A stretch of 64,000 nucleotides of DNA from Lampris incognitus (GCF_029633865.1 NC_079213.1:84602803-84666802); one strand, 5' to 3'; positions 36,001-46,995 are shown, numbered from the stretch's first letter. Numbers and translations: made by a program. The notes: generated from the letters alone by a model not told the origin.

Positions 36001-39000
36001 TTTGGTCTCACCACTTCATTATTCCACACATCTCTCTCTCTCTGTCTAGAGGCTGCTCAAATACTCAGCAGGAGATGTGGCCTCATCACTATCAGGCTCT
36101 CTGCAGGACTTCTCTGTCTTTCTGTCTGTTTTTTTGACCATCACCACTCAGTAGGAACACCAAGAAAGTTGAATCAGTTCATCTGACAAGGAGTAGCGGG
36201 AGAAACCTGCAGTCAGACACAGCTGACTGCAGGTATCCCCAACCTTATAAAAGCACAGCTGCATAACAACTGAATCCAGCAATTGGTTTCATATGCAGAT
36301 TGGCATGACCATTAACTAGAGTTTCAATGGCCATGTGTACTCTTCACAAAGGATTGGGGAATGTTTGTAATCACAGCATTGTAAGATGGCGACAGATGTA
36401 CTCCTAGCCCCCCTCGGTTCAGGGATGGTCATTCCCTCTTCACATAGATGGCCTCTACCCCCCTTTTTCTCCCCAATTGTATTCGGCCAATTACCCCACT
36501 CTTCCAAGCCATCCCGGTTGCTGCTCCACCCCTTCTGCCAATCCGGGGAGGGCTACAGACTACCACATGCCTCTTCCGATACACGTGGAATCACCAGCTG
36601 CTTCTTTTCACCTGACAGTGAGGAGTTTCATCAGGGGGACGTAGCGTGTGGGAGGATCATGCTATTCCCCCCAAGTCCCCCCTTCCCCCAAACAGGAGCC
36701 CAGACCGACCAGAGGAGGTGCTAGTACAGCGACCAGGACACACACCCACATCCAGCTTCCCACTCACAGACGTGGCCAATTGTGTCTGTAGGAACGCTCG
36801 ACCAAGCCGGAGGTAACACAGGGATTCGAACTGGCGAGCCCTGTGTTGGTAGGCAACAGAATGGACTGCCACACTACCCGGATGATAGATGGCCACTTTG
36901 ACTCCCCGTTCAAACCAGCATTCTTACCTTAAAAAAAAACAAAAACAAAAACAGCGTTTTTGTACCATAGATTATACCCAGGGGAAGTTACACCTAGTCC
37001 GTATGGGTTACCCAAGATACATAAACAGGATGTGCCTTTGTGGCCTATTGTTTGTATGATTAACTCAGTGATCTATAACATCTCTAAGTGTCTGGCATTG
37101 ATTGTTAGCCCGTTGGTAGGCAGTAATGAACATCACATTCAGAACACTATGGATTTTGTGGGTAAGGTGAGGGACATCATTATGGTACAAAATTCTGTCA
37201 ATAGCATTGCCCTATTTTAACGTCAGACAATCTGTCACCATTTTCTTGTAACCATTGCCTGGATCTCGTTTCAGGGGCTCACAAGTATTTATGTCGCTAA
37301 CTAATGTCACAACTTTCTCATGATAGTCTGTCTGGTTTAATAAAACTGTGTATCTACTTTTGTCCGCCGCAAGGATAATGATGTTATTGTCCTTCCTGAG
37401 AGTTGTGAGTGCTTTCCTCTCATCTCTGCTGATGTTGGATGGCGGCCGCTTCACGTTGCTGATGCAGGCTGAAACTTTCGTCTGCAGTTGCTCAGTGGGA
37501 ACAAGTGTTGGATATTTTTTAATGGCATTTGATAATTTTTTGTTGTTGATTTTTTTCAGAATTATTATTACACTCCCCCCTTTTGTCCCCAATTGTATCC
37601 GGCCAATTACCCTACCCTTCCGAGCCTTCCCGGTCGCTGCTCCACCCCCTCTGCTGATCCGGGGAGGGCTGCAGACTACCACATGCTTCCTCCGATACAT
37701 GTGGAGTTGCCAGCCACTTCTTTTCACCTGACAGTGAGGAGTTTCACCAGGGGGAAGTAGCGCATGGGAAGATCACGCTATTCCCCCAGTCCCCGAACAG
37801 GCGCCCCGACCGACCAGAGGAGGTGCTAGTGCAGCGACCAGGACATATACCCACATCTGGCCAATTGTGTCTGTTGGTAGGCAACGGAATAGACTGCTAC
37901 GCTACCTGCACGCCCCAGCATTTGATCATTTTGCTTGTAAATCTTTAGTGGGGTTTAAAGACAGCCCAGTTAATTAAATCAACAAACTATAACAAGAAAC
38001 TACACTGAATGGGTATAGGCCACTACACTAATGAGAACCTCACTACAGCACACTCCACCACACAACATTACAGTACATTACACTACACTGCAGCACAATA
38101 CCCTAAACTACAGTACACTACAGTGTATCATGGTAAATTACAGTACAGTACACTTTACCCCACCACAACACAATGGTAGACTATGGCACACTACTCTAAA
38201 CGTGTTTCTGATTTGGGACCCAATTTGGTTGCTGTTTATTTTGCCGCTTCCCCCCAGCCTGCGGAGGAATTTAATCTGGTCGTAATCTGCGCATATCATC
38301 TAGCCTCAACGTGTGTTGTCCCGCCTGAGCTGATTAGCTTGACAAGCTCACTACGGAGCTCCTGATACAGGCATAATACACCTCAGCACTGTCAGGCCAC
38401 ACAAATGATGGAAAATTCATTTATCTTAGATGGATGGTGTGACAGCTGAAGCTGACGGGCTGTCAATCATCTTTTCTCATGAAAATTAGAATATGATCAA
38501 CAGGAAATCTTAACAGTCATGAGGTTGCTTTGGTGAAGATTTTCATTTGGCGTTCCCCATTGACTTTCCCAGCACTGTTGTTGGTTATTCCAGTTAGATT
38601 ATGGTTTGATTAAGTGATAAAGTTTTTAAACTGAGTGCACCCCAAAGTAACCTTCGTCTTGGAGTCAGAGTTGGTTTTACGTCTCAGAAGCAGTAGATGG
38701 TTTCAACAGTTAGCTTTTACATGCTGTAGTTAGCCATGGCTAACTGATGTGACATCTTGTTATCGGTTGAGAAAATTCTTCCCTGCTGAGTGTATCACCT
38801 CAAGTTCAGCTTTTTGACATGTTTCTGTTTTTAATCTCTATTTCTCCAGGAAGAGTTTGACTGACCACCATGCTCCTTTTCAGCCTTTCATGGCTCCACA
38901 TTCATACTGTTCCACACATTCACACTTGAAAACTGCCCAGTAAAATTACAGGTCTCTGTTGTTCACCACTGGAAAGTGCCCAGTACACCTATAGTCCCCT

Positions 39001-42000
39001 ACTGTTTTGATTTTGATTTTTTTTGTTGTTGTGATTTTTGAGATACTTTATTGATCCCCGTGGGGAAATTCTGCTCTGCATTTAACCCATCCTAGCTGTG
39101 TAGCTAGGAGCAGTGGGCAGCCGCCGTGCAGCACCTGGGGACCAACTCCAGCTCGTTTTGCCATGTCTTGGTCAGGGGCACAGACAGGAATATTAACCCT
39201 AACATGCATGTCTTTATAATGGTGGGGGAAACCGGAGCACCCGAAGAAAACATGCAACTGTGGAATTTGCATGTTTTCTTCGGGTGCTCCGGACAGAGGA
39301 TGACCTGGGATGACTCCCAAGGTTGGACAACGCCAGGGTTTGAACCCAGGACTTTCTTGCTGTGAGGCGACAGTGCTAACCACTGTGCCACCATGCCGCA
39401 CTGCTATACCTGTTGGCCACTGAACAGCCCTTCTCTAGAGATTGTCTGTTAGAGAGCCTTGCTCAAGGTCACATTGACAGAGATGTAGAGTTTGAACAGA
39501 GTGTTGCTCATTTACTCTTCCCATCCAGATTTTATCATCTGGGATTGCGATTCAAAGAAGCAACCCTCTGCTCACATACGAATCTGTCATCGAAACCAAA
39601 TACTTTTACGGTACTCCTTCATCCCCATGCTGAGTTGTCTGGAAAATATTTAAATCTGTTTTACTTAGCAACAAATGATCTGAGACAAGGAATAAAGAAC
39701 TGCTTTTATTTGTCTTTTCAGTTTTAGATCACAATGGGTAAGGGAGAGAGAACTGGTTGCCACTCTGGTACCGTGGCAGTGATAGAAGTAGATAAATGCA
39801 TGTTAAGTGAACTGGAGACTTTAAATCGCCCATAGGTGTGAATATCATGTGAGAGACTGTGTGTCAGTTCTGTGTCTCTACTGCTCAATGCATGCTTGGA
39901 AAGACTCCGGCCCACTGTGAAAGGGTTAAGCGAGTTTAAATAATGGATTGATGGAAGAATGGATGGATGAATAAAAAAAAAAATTCTAACACAGTATCTA
40001 TTACAGTTGAAGTTCAAATCCAGGTTTTTAAATTGTTAACAGGGTAAGTTCACTCAAAGAGAAGGAATTTGACACAGAGGGATGGTCAAGACAAAGGACT
40101 GTTTAACTCACTGTAACAGTAGGGGTTTCCATAAGAATGAAGGCAGTTGAGTATCTGTGTGTCGGCGAATATAAGAGCATGTAAGAACGTGTGTTTGAGA
40201 GTGATGGGCATTGCCATAGAGAGTGCTAAAATCAAGAAGTTATGTAAATAGAAAAAAATGTGCATATAGTGGATCTCTTTTTAATATTCACACGTTTCGT
40301 ATTGCAGTTTAGAAAAAGCAGAGTGACTTGATGATGTTCCAAGGAAATGTTGTTATGATTTGACCTTTTTTAGCCTACCTTTTACCTCTTTTTTTTCCCA
40401 GCCTTTTCACTCCAACAGTTAAAAGCACTTAACGAAAAGCTCTGCGCATCATTAAGTTTTGGTGAAGAGGAGTGCTCTCTAAGCTTGAGAAAAGTTTCTT
40501 TTAGTTTATCTTAGAAGAGGACATCTAAAGTGTCGTGGGGTTGTTTTTTTTTTTTTTTTTGTAAACTGACCAATCTCAGCCAGTGGTCTGCCCTCCATGT
40601 AGGTCATTTAATCCCGGAGGTGCCTGAAGAAGGCCCACAAAATAACCAAGGACCCCAGATATAAACTGTTCTCTCTACTTTTGTCTGGCAAGAGGTGCCG
40701 GTGCTTCAGGTCTCAGACCAACAGCTTTTGAGACAGCTTCTACCTCCAAGCCATAAGAGTCTTAACCTGATCACTCAGTCACAGACTGCCCTTTCACTAT
40801 TGCAGTAGCACATTTACGCCATTCATTATGGTTACTGTGACTGACTGCACAATCTTCCATTTGCATAACCTTACTGTTTACTGCTATACCTGTTTAATTA
40901 TGGCTGCTATCACTGGCTGCACCTTCTGCTATTTGCACAATTTTACTGTTACAATACCTGTTTGTTATGGTTACTGTTACTGATGGCACAATCTGCCATT
41001 TACAAATCTTTTACTGTTTACAATACCACTGCATGTCACCGTACTATTGTGTAGACATTCTCTACTGTAGCACACTGTCCAACAAAGTACATTCAGAGTC
41101 TGCACTGACCGTTTTTGCACTTTGATTTCTCTTAGTATTTTATAAGTACTTTTATTTTCCACTTGTGTGTTGAGCCAGCAAAACAAGCACTTCATTATGA
41201 GAATAAGTGTAAACTTACTTTTCATATATGACAAATAAACTAGAAACGGAAAGCTTTAATAGGAGCTGGACGATCACACTACCCAGGCAGCTGATATTTT
41301 TATGTAGCTCGATCCCTCTTTGGTTTTCCTGCCTCCATCAGTAAAGCCACTGCAAGCAGTCCTGTCTTTGCCACGGTAAAGCAAACCACTCAAAAGTAAA
41401 TCCACTGGGTTTACGGGTAGCGTGGCAGTCTATTCCATTGCCTACCAACATGGGGATCACCAGTTCAAAACCCTGTGTTACCTCCAGCTTGGTCGGGTGT
41501 CCCTACAAACACAATTTGCCATGTCTGCAGGTGGGACACCGGATGTAGGTATTTGTCCTGGTCACTGCACTAGCACCTCCTCTGGTCGGTCGGGAAGCTT
41601 GTTCGGGGGGGGGGGGGATAGCTGATCCTCCCACACGCTACGTCCCCCTGGTGGTGAAACTCCTCACTGTCAGGTGAAAAGAAGCGCTGGTGACTCAACA
41701 TGTATCGGAGAAGACGTAATAGTCTGCAGCCCTCCCCGGATTGGCAGAATAGGGTGGAGCAGCGACTGGGATGGCTCAGAAGAGTGGGGTAATTGGATGG
41801 GCACAATTGGGGAGAAAAAGGGGGGGAAAGTGAATCCACTGGTACCTACAACACACGAGAGGAAAAAAACATCTTACTTTTGTGTATTAATGTAATCTAT
41901 GTTCTCTGTCATCAGCACAACCCTGTGTTGTTACCAGCTGAAAAAAAGTAACTCAGTGGAGAGTGTTTGACATCGTCATACAAAGTGCACACCACGTTTC

Positions 42001-45000
42001 TTTATATTTACACATTACCAATACAAAATGCTGTCAAGGCTGCACCTTACACAAAAGAGCAATCTTTTCACTGCTTTATTGTTCAGGAACAAAATAGTTA
42101 CAGTTCTGCAACAAGAGGGAGAAAGGTAAACATATATAGACTTTAGATTCCTCTGTGCTGTCCCGAGCTTCACCCTGGCAAGCTCAGCTGTGCTCCGCTC
42201 CCATTGTTGCCTATTTTAGCCTCAGCGAGCTTTGCTCTAAACAATCATGGCTGTTATTTGTATGCAAATGTGATTCCATTTCAATCCATTAGGAACAAGG
42301 TATATAGGCAGCACTGGCCTATATACAGGCCTATACTGGTTCCCAAGACGGTGAGCAAAGCGCTCTCCATACAGCTCATTGCATACGTTACCATTCTGTA
42401 AACTCTATTAGCGATGTAACGTTGCTTTTGAATTCCCTCAGCGTCTAATAGTGACACACGTGGGCCTATATCCAGCGTGCCATGGCATGGGTTTTGTCCT
42501 CTTCAAAGAGAGAAGGACAATTAAGTGGATTGCAAGTGGATAGGAAATGTCTGGGTTCATTTACACAGATGGCCTGGCCTTGTTGCTAAACAGCCACCTC
42601 GACGTCTCTGAACACACAATCAGATCATTAAGTAATCATCCAGTTAGAAAACTGGAGTGTTTGTTCATTTTCATTATTGCTCCCAGAAGCATTGTACATC
42701 TGCTGGAAGAGTATGGTTCCAAAATGCTTTATGTTCATTTTATAAAATGGTTTCATATCCTTGGCAATTTAGTGGACACTTTTTAAATTCATTTTTCTAA
42801 ATGGGTCCCATGCAAATGGAACTCCTCATTAAACCTCGAGAATGTCTTGTATTTTTATACCTGGAGTTCACTTTATTTTTTTTAAATTTTTCTCCCTTTT
42901 TCTCCCCAGTTGTATCTGTCCAATTACCCCACTCTTCTGAGCTGTCCCAGTCACTGCTCCTCCCCCTCTGCTGATCCGGGGAGGGCTGCAGACTACCACA
43001 TGTCTCCTCCGATACATGTGGAGTCACCAGCCGCTTCTTTGCACCCGACAGTACGGAGTTTCACCAGGGGGACGTAGTGCGTGGGATGATCACGCTATTC
43101 CCCCCGGTTCCCCCTACCCCACAAACAGGTGCCCTGACTGACCAGAGGAGGCGCTAGTGCAGCGACCAGTACACATACCCACATCCGGCTTCCCACCCAC
43201 AGACACGGCCAATTGTGTCTGCAGGGACACCCAACCAAGCCAGAGGTAACACGGGAATTCGAACCGGCGACCCCTGTGTTGGTAGGCCATGGAATAGACT
43301 GCTATGCTACCTGGATGCCCCTGGAGTTCACATTTAAATTCGGTTTTTTTTTTGGTTTTTTTTGAGTTGGTTCACTCATTTTGTGTTGAACACTTCAATT
43401 GTTTTCTTATAGTCTGAACTGTTTTGATCTAATTTTGATTTGAAAACCTGCAAAAGGTGAACAGGTACTGGCCCAGTTACCCTGAGCTGGTTCACCAGGC
43501 CTCCTGTGCACGGGTGTCACCGCCACTTGAAAAGAGGATACCTGATATGAAAAAATTTTGATATGAATAATTGAAAATAATGGCACATTTAAAAATGTTA
43601 ACAATTAACAGTAGTTGGTAACTTTTTTGTACTTGAATGAGGAACCCGTGACACATTCACTGACTACATCCTGAATATTTTAGAGGTATTGAATAATAAA
43701 TTGATAGAGATGTGTTTTTTTTGCCCCCCCTCCTTAAAATGGATATGGCTCTTTTGGTTTGAACACTTGCACTTGTGAAACATTAACAGTTGTGCTGACA
43801 AATTTTGCCTTTTGTTTTATTTATTTTTTTGGTTGAAGGGAGCAGCCTCTCTTTAGTGCCAGGGCACATGTCTTCCAGATCGACCCGGCCACCAAACGCA
43901 ACTGGCTCCCCGCCAGCAAACACGCAGTCACGGTGTCTTTCTTCTACGATGCCACCCGCAATGTCTACCGAATCATCAGCGTGGGCGGAACCAAGGTAGG
44001 ACACACATACACACACACACACACACGCACATGCACATACACATGCACACACACACACACACACACATACACACACATACATGCACATAGACACAGCATA
44101 CAACATTGCACTTGTGTCACACATCTGCAGATACATACATGAGACACACACAAACATGCACACAGTCTTAGTTTAACAGAAAGTATTAAATTAATGCTAC
44201 TAAACTGCTCTAATCCATCCCAACGTTGTCCAGATTATGGTTACTAATGACTAGTGTCATACAGGTTTAAAGCCAGACCGCACCCCAAGCCTAATGTCAC
44301 CAGCCTTCTCACCATATGGAGCAATTGCCAAGCAAATAGCTGGCTTCCTGGTGAATTTATGAAAATTGCAAAATGTTTCCACCTAAAACCAAGTCGATAT
44401 AAAAAAATGAGAATTTAATGCATCTGCCATTTAAAGGTGATGATAATTATTTCCATTTCCCCCTTGATGATGAAGTGTTGGATATGTGAATTCTTTATAT
44501 TTGAAAATGTTCCTCTTGAAAATGGGTTGTTGCACTTGTGTGAAATTGCTTGCTAAGTGCATTCTTGCTTTTGTCTATCTGCATTAAGGCATCATATTTA
44601 CTGGCATGAAAAAAATACTGCAGTACAGCACAACACAACTCTTGTATCGGAGCACTTTCAGTTCAGTCTTTTCTTCTGAATTGAAAGTGGCTTTGCCTCA
44701 AATTTCAAACTTGGAATTACTTTTGCCATGGGGATGCTTATCAGACATTTTTGGGTTGGTTTCCATTTTGAATTGATGAATCACTTAAATGTATTTGGTT
44801 AAATTAGGTGTGCTGGAGAAGAAAAATAGAATAATAAATACAGATTAAGATTAAAATGAAAAACAAAGAGAGGCGAAAACAAAGAAGGGAAAAAAAGGCT
44901 GTTTTTGAGATGACTTCCGACCCTGCGGCCTGGAAGAAAACTGATCTCTCTGCTGTGTTTTCTGTGGTTCCAGGCCATTATTAACAGCACCATCACGCCC

Positions 45001-46651
45001 AACATGACCTTCACCAAGACCTCCCACAAGTTTGGCCAGTGGGCCGACAGCAGGGCTAACACAGTCTATGGACTGGGCTTCTCCACAGAGCAGCAGCTGC
45101 AGCAGGTAAGAATGATTTGCAAGTCCTAAACATTGAGTTTCATCTCCTGAGCAAGTCATTATGTGCTCTTCATCAAATTTATGCAAATCATGAATGCTTT
45201 TTAAAATCTGCATTCGATAGAAAGTGATTCAAAGTGTTTCTGTGATTACAGAAATCAAAAATTGATTGGTTGCACACTTTTTAAAACCATTTTATCTTTG
45301 GGCTTACAGAAGGAATCCAGTGTTTCAAATCAAAAGGTTCAGTCAGTTAAGTCACGAGTCCCTGGTGTTAAAGTCAAAGTCCAGTTGCAAGTCTTTTTCA
45401 ATTTTGTCAAGTCGAAAGTCATCAAATTTGTCACTTGAGTCTGACTGAAGTCCAAGTCATGTGACTTGAGTCCACACCTCTGTGTAGAGGAGAGAAAGAG
45501 GATGGGCAGGAGGGGGACCAGATGATTTGATGACAAAATTAATGCGATCCAGATTTGAACCTTCCATATCATGTGTATATGTTTTATTTCATAGCTTGTG
45601 GAAGAAGCGCTGGTACACAGTGTACCACTGATTCCATGTGCAGCTTTCACTCAACAAACACTGCAGTCTGACACACACCGAGTTACCAGATTTGTCAAGG
45701 AAGGTGTCACATGCAGTTAGATGTGGGAAATTCTTTGAACTAAAGTATGGGATTGTCCTGAAAATTTTCAGTTTTGCCAGTACCTCAGTTCTGTCGCACA
45801 CTTTTAGTCAATGTAGACAATCCTCTGATGTTACAAACCAGTGAGTGCAACTGTATAGTAAACTTGAGGTCCCAGATCAGTAACAATACAAACAACCAAA
45901 AGCACAGAGGTCAAAGGTCAGAACCAAAGCACTCTAACAATGGATGGAACAAATCTTGCTGTGATCCAAAAGGGATCCTGGAAGAAAGAGAAGTGACAGG
46001 TGAAAGAAGAGCCATAGAACAATGAGAAAGGCTTTTCTCTAACAAGACATGAGAGCGATGAGGAGGAAAGTAGAGGAGAGAAAAATGTGGTTAAATGTAG
46101 ACAGCAAAGTGGAGAAGAGGAAGGTGGGTGAGTGGGAGGTGTGAAGGGTATCGTGAAAAGCCAGGTTTCAGGTTGTGGACAGCGGATCATTTCGTCATAT
46201 TGACCCTTCTTGCTTAAATTAAGGATGGGTCATAAAAATCAAATAGTCAATTCGTTTGTGGGAACCAAAGTGGACTTCTGTGCTGTGTTTGTTTTTTGTT
46301 TTTTTCTGATAGTCTATCCTCATCTGTGTGTATCTCCAGACAGCCTATCGTGCTGACTGGAGATACACATTATACATTTTGACACGTCAGAATGAACAAC
46401 CTGGTCGTTAACTCATAATTTAAACGTGTACATGGCATGCATACTGATACTTTGATTAATCATTCTGACCACGCACTGATTAATCGAACTATGAAAAAAT
46501 GAACTTGTGCACATCTATAGCGTGACTCCTTCTCCTCCTTTAGTTCTCAGAGCAGTTTAAAGAGGTAAAGGAGGCTGCTCGGCTGGCCAGAGAGAAATCC
46601 CAGGAGAGGTTTGAGCTGGCTAACCCTGGGCTGAACATCGCCGCCCCTCAG
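22305..46651 (+). CDS. homer3: homer3, Homer scaffold protein (exons 1-4; 3' part outside)
   Basis: Homer proteins bind PPxxF motifs of group I mGluRs, IP3 and ryanodine receptors and Shank through an EVH1 domain and tetramerise by a C-terminal coiled coil. Four exons join in frame: 22305-22309, 43839-43995, 44974-45105, 46544-46651 (134 codons). The protein opens [18 protein letters not shown] and keeps EVH1 ligand residues F14, W24, F74 and G89. The linker begins with [19 protein letters not shown]. Phases and GT-AG junctions all agree. The coiled-coil exons were not found and presumably lie right of the window, so everything after 46651 is probably intron. The paralogue call (homer3, not homer1/2) rests mainly on linkage to ddx49; the EVH1 domain alone does not separate them. 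Confidence 0.9.
22310..26392. other. homer3 intron 1, first part: unassigned
   Basis: No coding or repeat signature supported. A C run is near 25355 and a degenerate ATGA-type tract near 25760-25800. Regulatory elements may be present but cannot be called. Confidence 0.55.
26393..26612 (+). repeat. tRNA-derived SINE (ATGGATGG-type), degenerate copy
   Basis: B-box-like GGTTCGATTCC at about 26459, then GTCCAGGGTGTCTCCCCGCC, GGGATAGGCTCCAGG and AGGATAAGCAG, matching the SINE at 48163-48542; the middle part is deleted. Confidence 0.75.
26613..28554. other. homer3 intron 1: unassigned
   Basis: Contains (GT)n plus a G run at 27320-27352 and a C run at about 27763-27776. No gene or named repeat. 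Confidence 0.55.
28555..28735 (+). repeat. possible fish interspersed repeat (degenerate)
   Basis: The order GATGCTCTTATCCAGA, CTTGCTCAAGGGTAC, GGGATTAAACC resembles a common teleost repeat, but the match is partial. Confidence 0.35.
28736..30595. other. homer3 intron 1: nothing recognised
   Basis: Unique-looking intron sequence; short open frames have no family resemblance. Confidence 0.55.
30596..31031 (-). repeat. SINE family A copy 3 (near full length)
   Basis: Minus orientation: body from CTTTTTCTCCCCAGTTG to the B box (reverse complement GGTTCAAATCC) and head near 31015. Target duplication not clear. Confidence 0.88.
31032..31726. other. homer3 intron 1: nothing recognised
   Basis: T run at about 31041-31058 directly after the SINE head; otherwise plain intron. 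Confidence 0.5.
31727..31802 (+). repeat. 3' end fragment of the RTE-like LINE family
   Basis: GGAAACGGATGAGCCGCTGT and GGGAGCAGCCGAAAG followed by (TAG)n match the 3' end of the full LINE at 11573-14705. Confidence 0.85.
31803..33547. other. homer3 intron 1: unassigned, with a TGTC microsatellite
   Basis: (TGTC)n at about 33050-33090. Nothing else recognised. Confidence 0.55.
33548..34020 (+). repeat. SINE family A copy 4 (full length)
   Basis: Head GGGGTGGCGTAGCGGTC, B box AGTTCGAATCCC, complete body and A-rich tail. Flanked by ccaccactagg-like sequence on both sides (about 33538-33547 and 34030-34039). Confidence 0.9.
34040..36443. other. homer3 intron 1: unassigned
   Basis: A 105-codon minus-strand frame (35712-36029) has no resemblance I can name. 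A perfect 12-bp inverted repeat with a 6-base loop lies at 36205-36234. Confidence 0.5.
36454..36884 (-). repeat. SINE family A copy 5 (full length)
   Basis: Flanked by the perfect 10-bp duplication atagatggcc (36444-36453 and 36885-36894). B box on the minus strand AGTTCGAATCCC. Confidence 0.92.
36960..37218 (+). pseudogene. Penelope-like reverse transcriptase fragment, plus-strand half
   Basis: Encodes [38 protein letters not shown]: the [13 protein letters not shown] block is the hallmark of Penelope-like reverse transcriptases. It stops at 37218 where the minus-strand half begins. No later RT motifs or GIY-YIG domain seen. Confidence 0.75.
37212..37560 (-). pseudogene. Penelope-like reverse transcriptase fragment, minus-strand half
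   Basis: Reads [20 protein letters not shown] and [20 protein letters not shown], the block that normally lies just before YGLPKIHK in Penelope-like proteins (A-D-K-x-x-x-x-V). The two halves converge on about 37215 on opposite strands. Confidence 0.72.
37574..37915 (-). repeat. SINE family A copy 6 (internal deletion)
   Basis: Body as in the other copies, but part of the head-side sequence including the B box is deleted after CCCACATCTGG; head remnant GGCAACGGAATAGACTGC present. Confidence 0.87.
37916..39030. other. homer3 intron 1: degenerate ACACT-rich minisatellite, else unassigned
   Basis: About 38030-38200 is a run of variant CACTACA/ACAGTACA units. No other element recognised. Confidence 0.5.
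39040..39400 (-). repeat. rearranged tRNA-derived SINE with an internal 26-bp palindrome
   Basis: On the minus strand the head GCGGCATGGTGGCACAGTGG and B box GGGTTCAAACCC match the SINE at 48163-48542. Inside, at 39232-39292, the sequence folds on itself: 26-bp arms, 9-base loop. The left part (GAGATACTTTATTGATCCCC) is a common fish repeat end. Confidence 0.7.
39401..40587. other. homer3 intron 1: nothing recognised
   Basis: Contains a T run at about 40543-40560; no element identified. Confidence 0.5.
40588..41240 (+). repeat. 3' end fragment of a CR1/Rex1-like LINE
   Basis: The stretch 40635-40760 decodes in part to residues like the end of such reverse transcriptases ([14 protein letters not shown] and S-G-K-R-C-R), and it ends ATGACAAATAAACTAG like a LINE tail. 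Heavily decayed. Confidence 0.5.
41409..41832 (+). repeat. SINE family A copy 7
   Basis: Flanked by aatccactgg (41399-41408 and 41833-41842). Head GGTAGCGTGGCAGTC, degenerate B box, shortened G-run region. Confidence 0.91.
41843..42871. other. homer3 intron 1: nothing recognised
   Basis: Unique-looking sequence between two SINEs. Confidence 0.5.
42872..43320 (-). repeat. SINE family A copy 8 (full length)
   Basis: Flanked by ctggagttcac (42861-42871 and 43321-43331). Complete minus-oriented copy with B box GGTTCGAATTCCC. Sits 0.5 kb before homer3 exon 2. Confidence 0.93.
43332..43838. other. homer3 intron 1, last part
   Basis: T-rich tracts before the exon 2 acceptor; nothing else recognised. 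Confidence 0.55.
43839..43995 (+). CDS. homer3: homer3 exon 2
   Basis: Acceptor ttttttggttgaag, donor gtagga. Encodes the first EVH1 strands: [20 protein letters not shown] and [19 protein letters not shown], with F14 and W24. Confidence 0.95.
43996..44973. other. homer3 intron 2 with CA microsatellites
   Basis: Interrupted (CA)n from about 44000 to 44095 directly after exon 2; the rest is unassigned. Confidence 0.65.
44974..45105 (+). CDS. homer3: homer3 exon 3
   Basis: Acceptor tgtggttccag, donor gtaaga. Encodes [36 protein letters not shown] and STEQQLQQ, including F74 and G89. Exactly 44 codons, phase 0 at both ends. Confidence 0.96.
45330..45482 (+). repeat. teleost repeat of AAGTC-type units (degenerate)
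   Basis: GAGTCCCTGG, AAGTCAAAGTCCAG, GTCAAGTCGAAAGTCATC, AGTCATGTGACTTGAGTCCA and CACACCTCTG recall a common fish interspersed repeat. Class not assigned. Confidence 0.5.
45483..46543. other. homer3 intron 3: unassigned
   Basis: A 13-bp inverted repeat with a 17-base loop lies at 46327-46369. No gene or known repeat otherwise. Confidence 0.5.
46544..46651 (+). CDS. homer3: homer3 exon 4
   Basis: Acceptor tcctcctttag, donor gtgagt. Encodes [20 protein letters not shown] and [16 protein letters not shown], the EVH1 C-terminal helix and start of the linker. Exactly 36 codons. Confidence 0.95.
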
Positions 46652-46861
46652 GTGAGTCTTGGGAGCACGGCCATTTGGTTTTACAGTATTTGGGTTTCCA
46701 GGGAGGATTTTTTTTTCTTCTGGTCAGCACTACCAAATATACACTGTACGCCTACTTTAGAGTCGAGGGTCCTGAGTCAGAAGTCTCATCTAAGAACAAG
46801 CAGGGGTGCAGTGTCCTTATCATTTTCTTTATGTAATCTCTTATTAAGAGAATATTGCAGG

Positions 46862-46995
46862 GGGCCTCCTGGTGGCTCACCTGGTAGAGCGCGTACCACA
46901 AGGCTGAGTCCTTGCCGCAGCAGCCTAGGTTCGAATCCAGCTCAGGCACTTTGCTGCATGTCTCTCGACTATCACTATCTAATAAAAAAGTATGG
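46862..46995 (+). repeat. tRNA-like SINE remnant
   Basis: A box TGGTAGAGCGCG and B box GGTTCGAATCC spaced as in a tRNA, followed by a short tail (TCTCGACTATCACTATCTAA). No stable tRNA cloverleaf is evident, so it is a SINE head, not a tRNA gene. Confidence 0.6.

Noticed and set aside
35712..36029. 105-codon minus-strand frame in homer3 intron 1
   Set aside because: Looks less random than most but I recognise no domain; no neighbouring motifs of a transposon support it.
43996..44165. Cys/Val- or His/Thr-rich frames around the CA repeats
   Set aside because: Translations of a microsatellite.
46862..46935. tRNA gene
   Set aside because: A and B boxes are present, but the segment does not form a full cloverleaf that I can pair and has a SINE-like tail.
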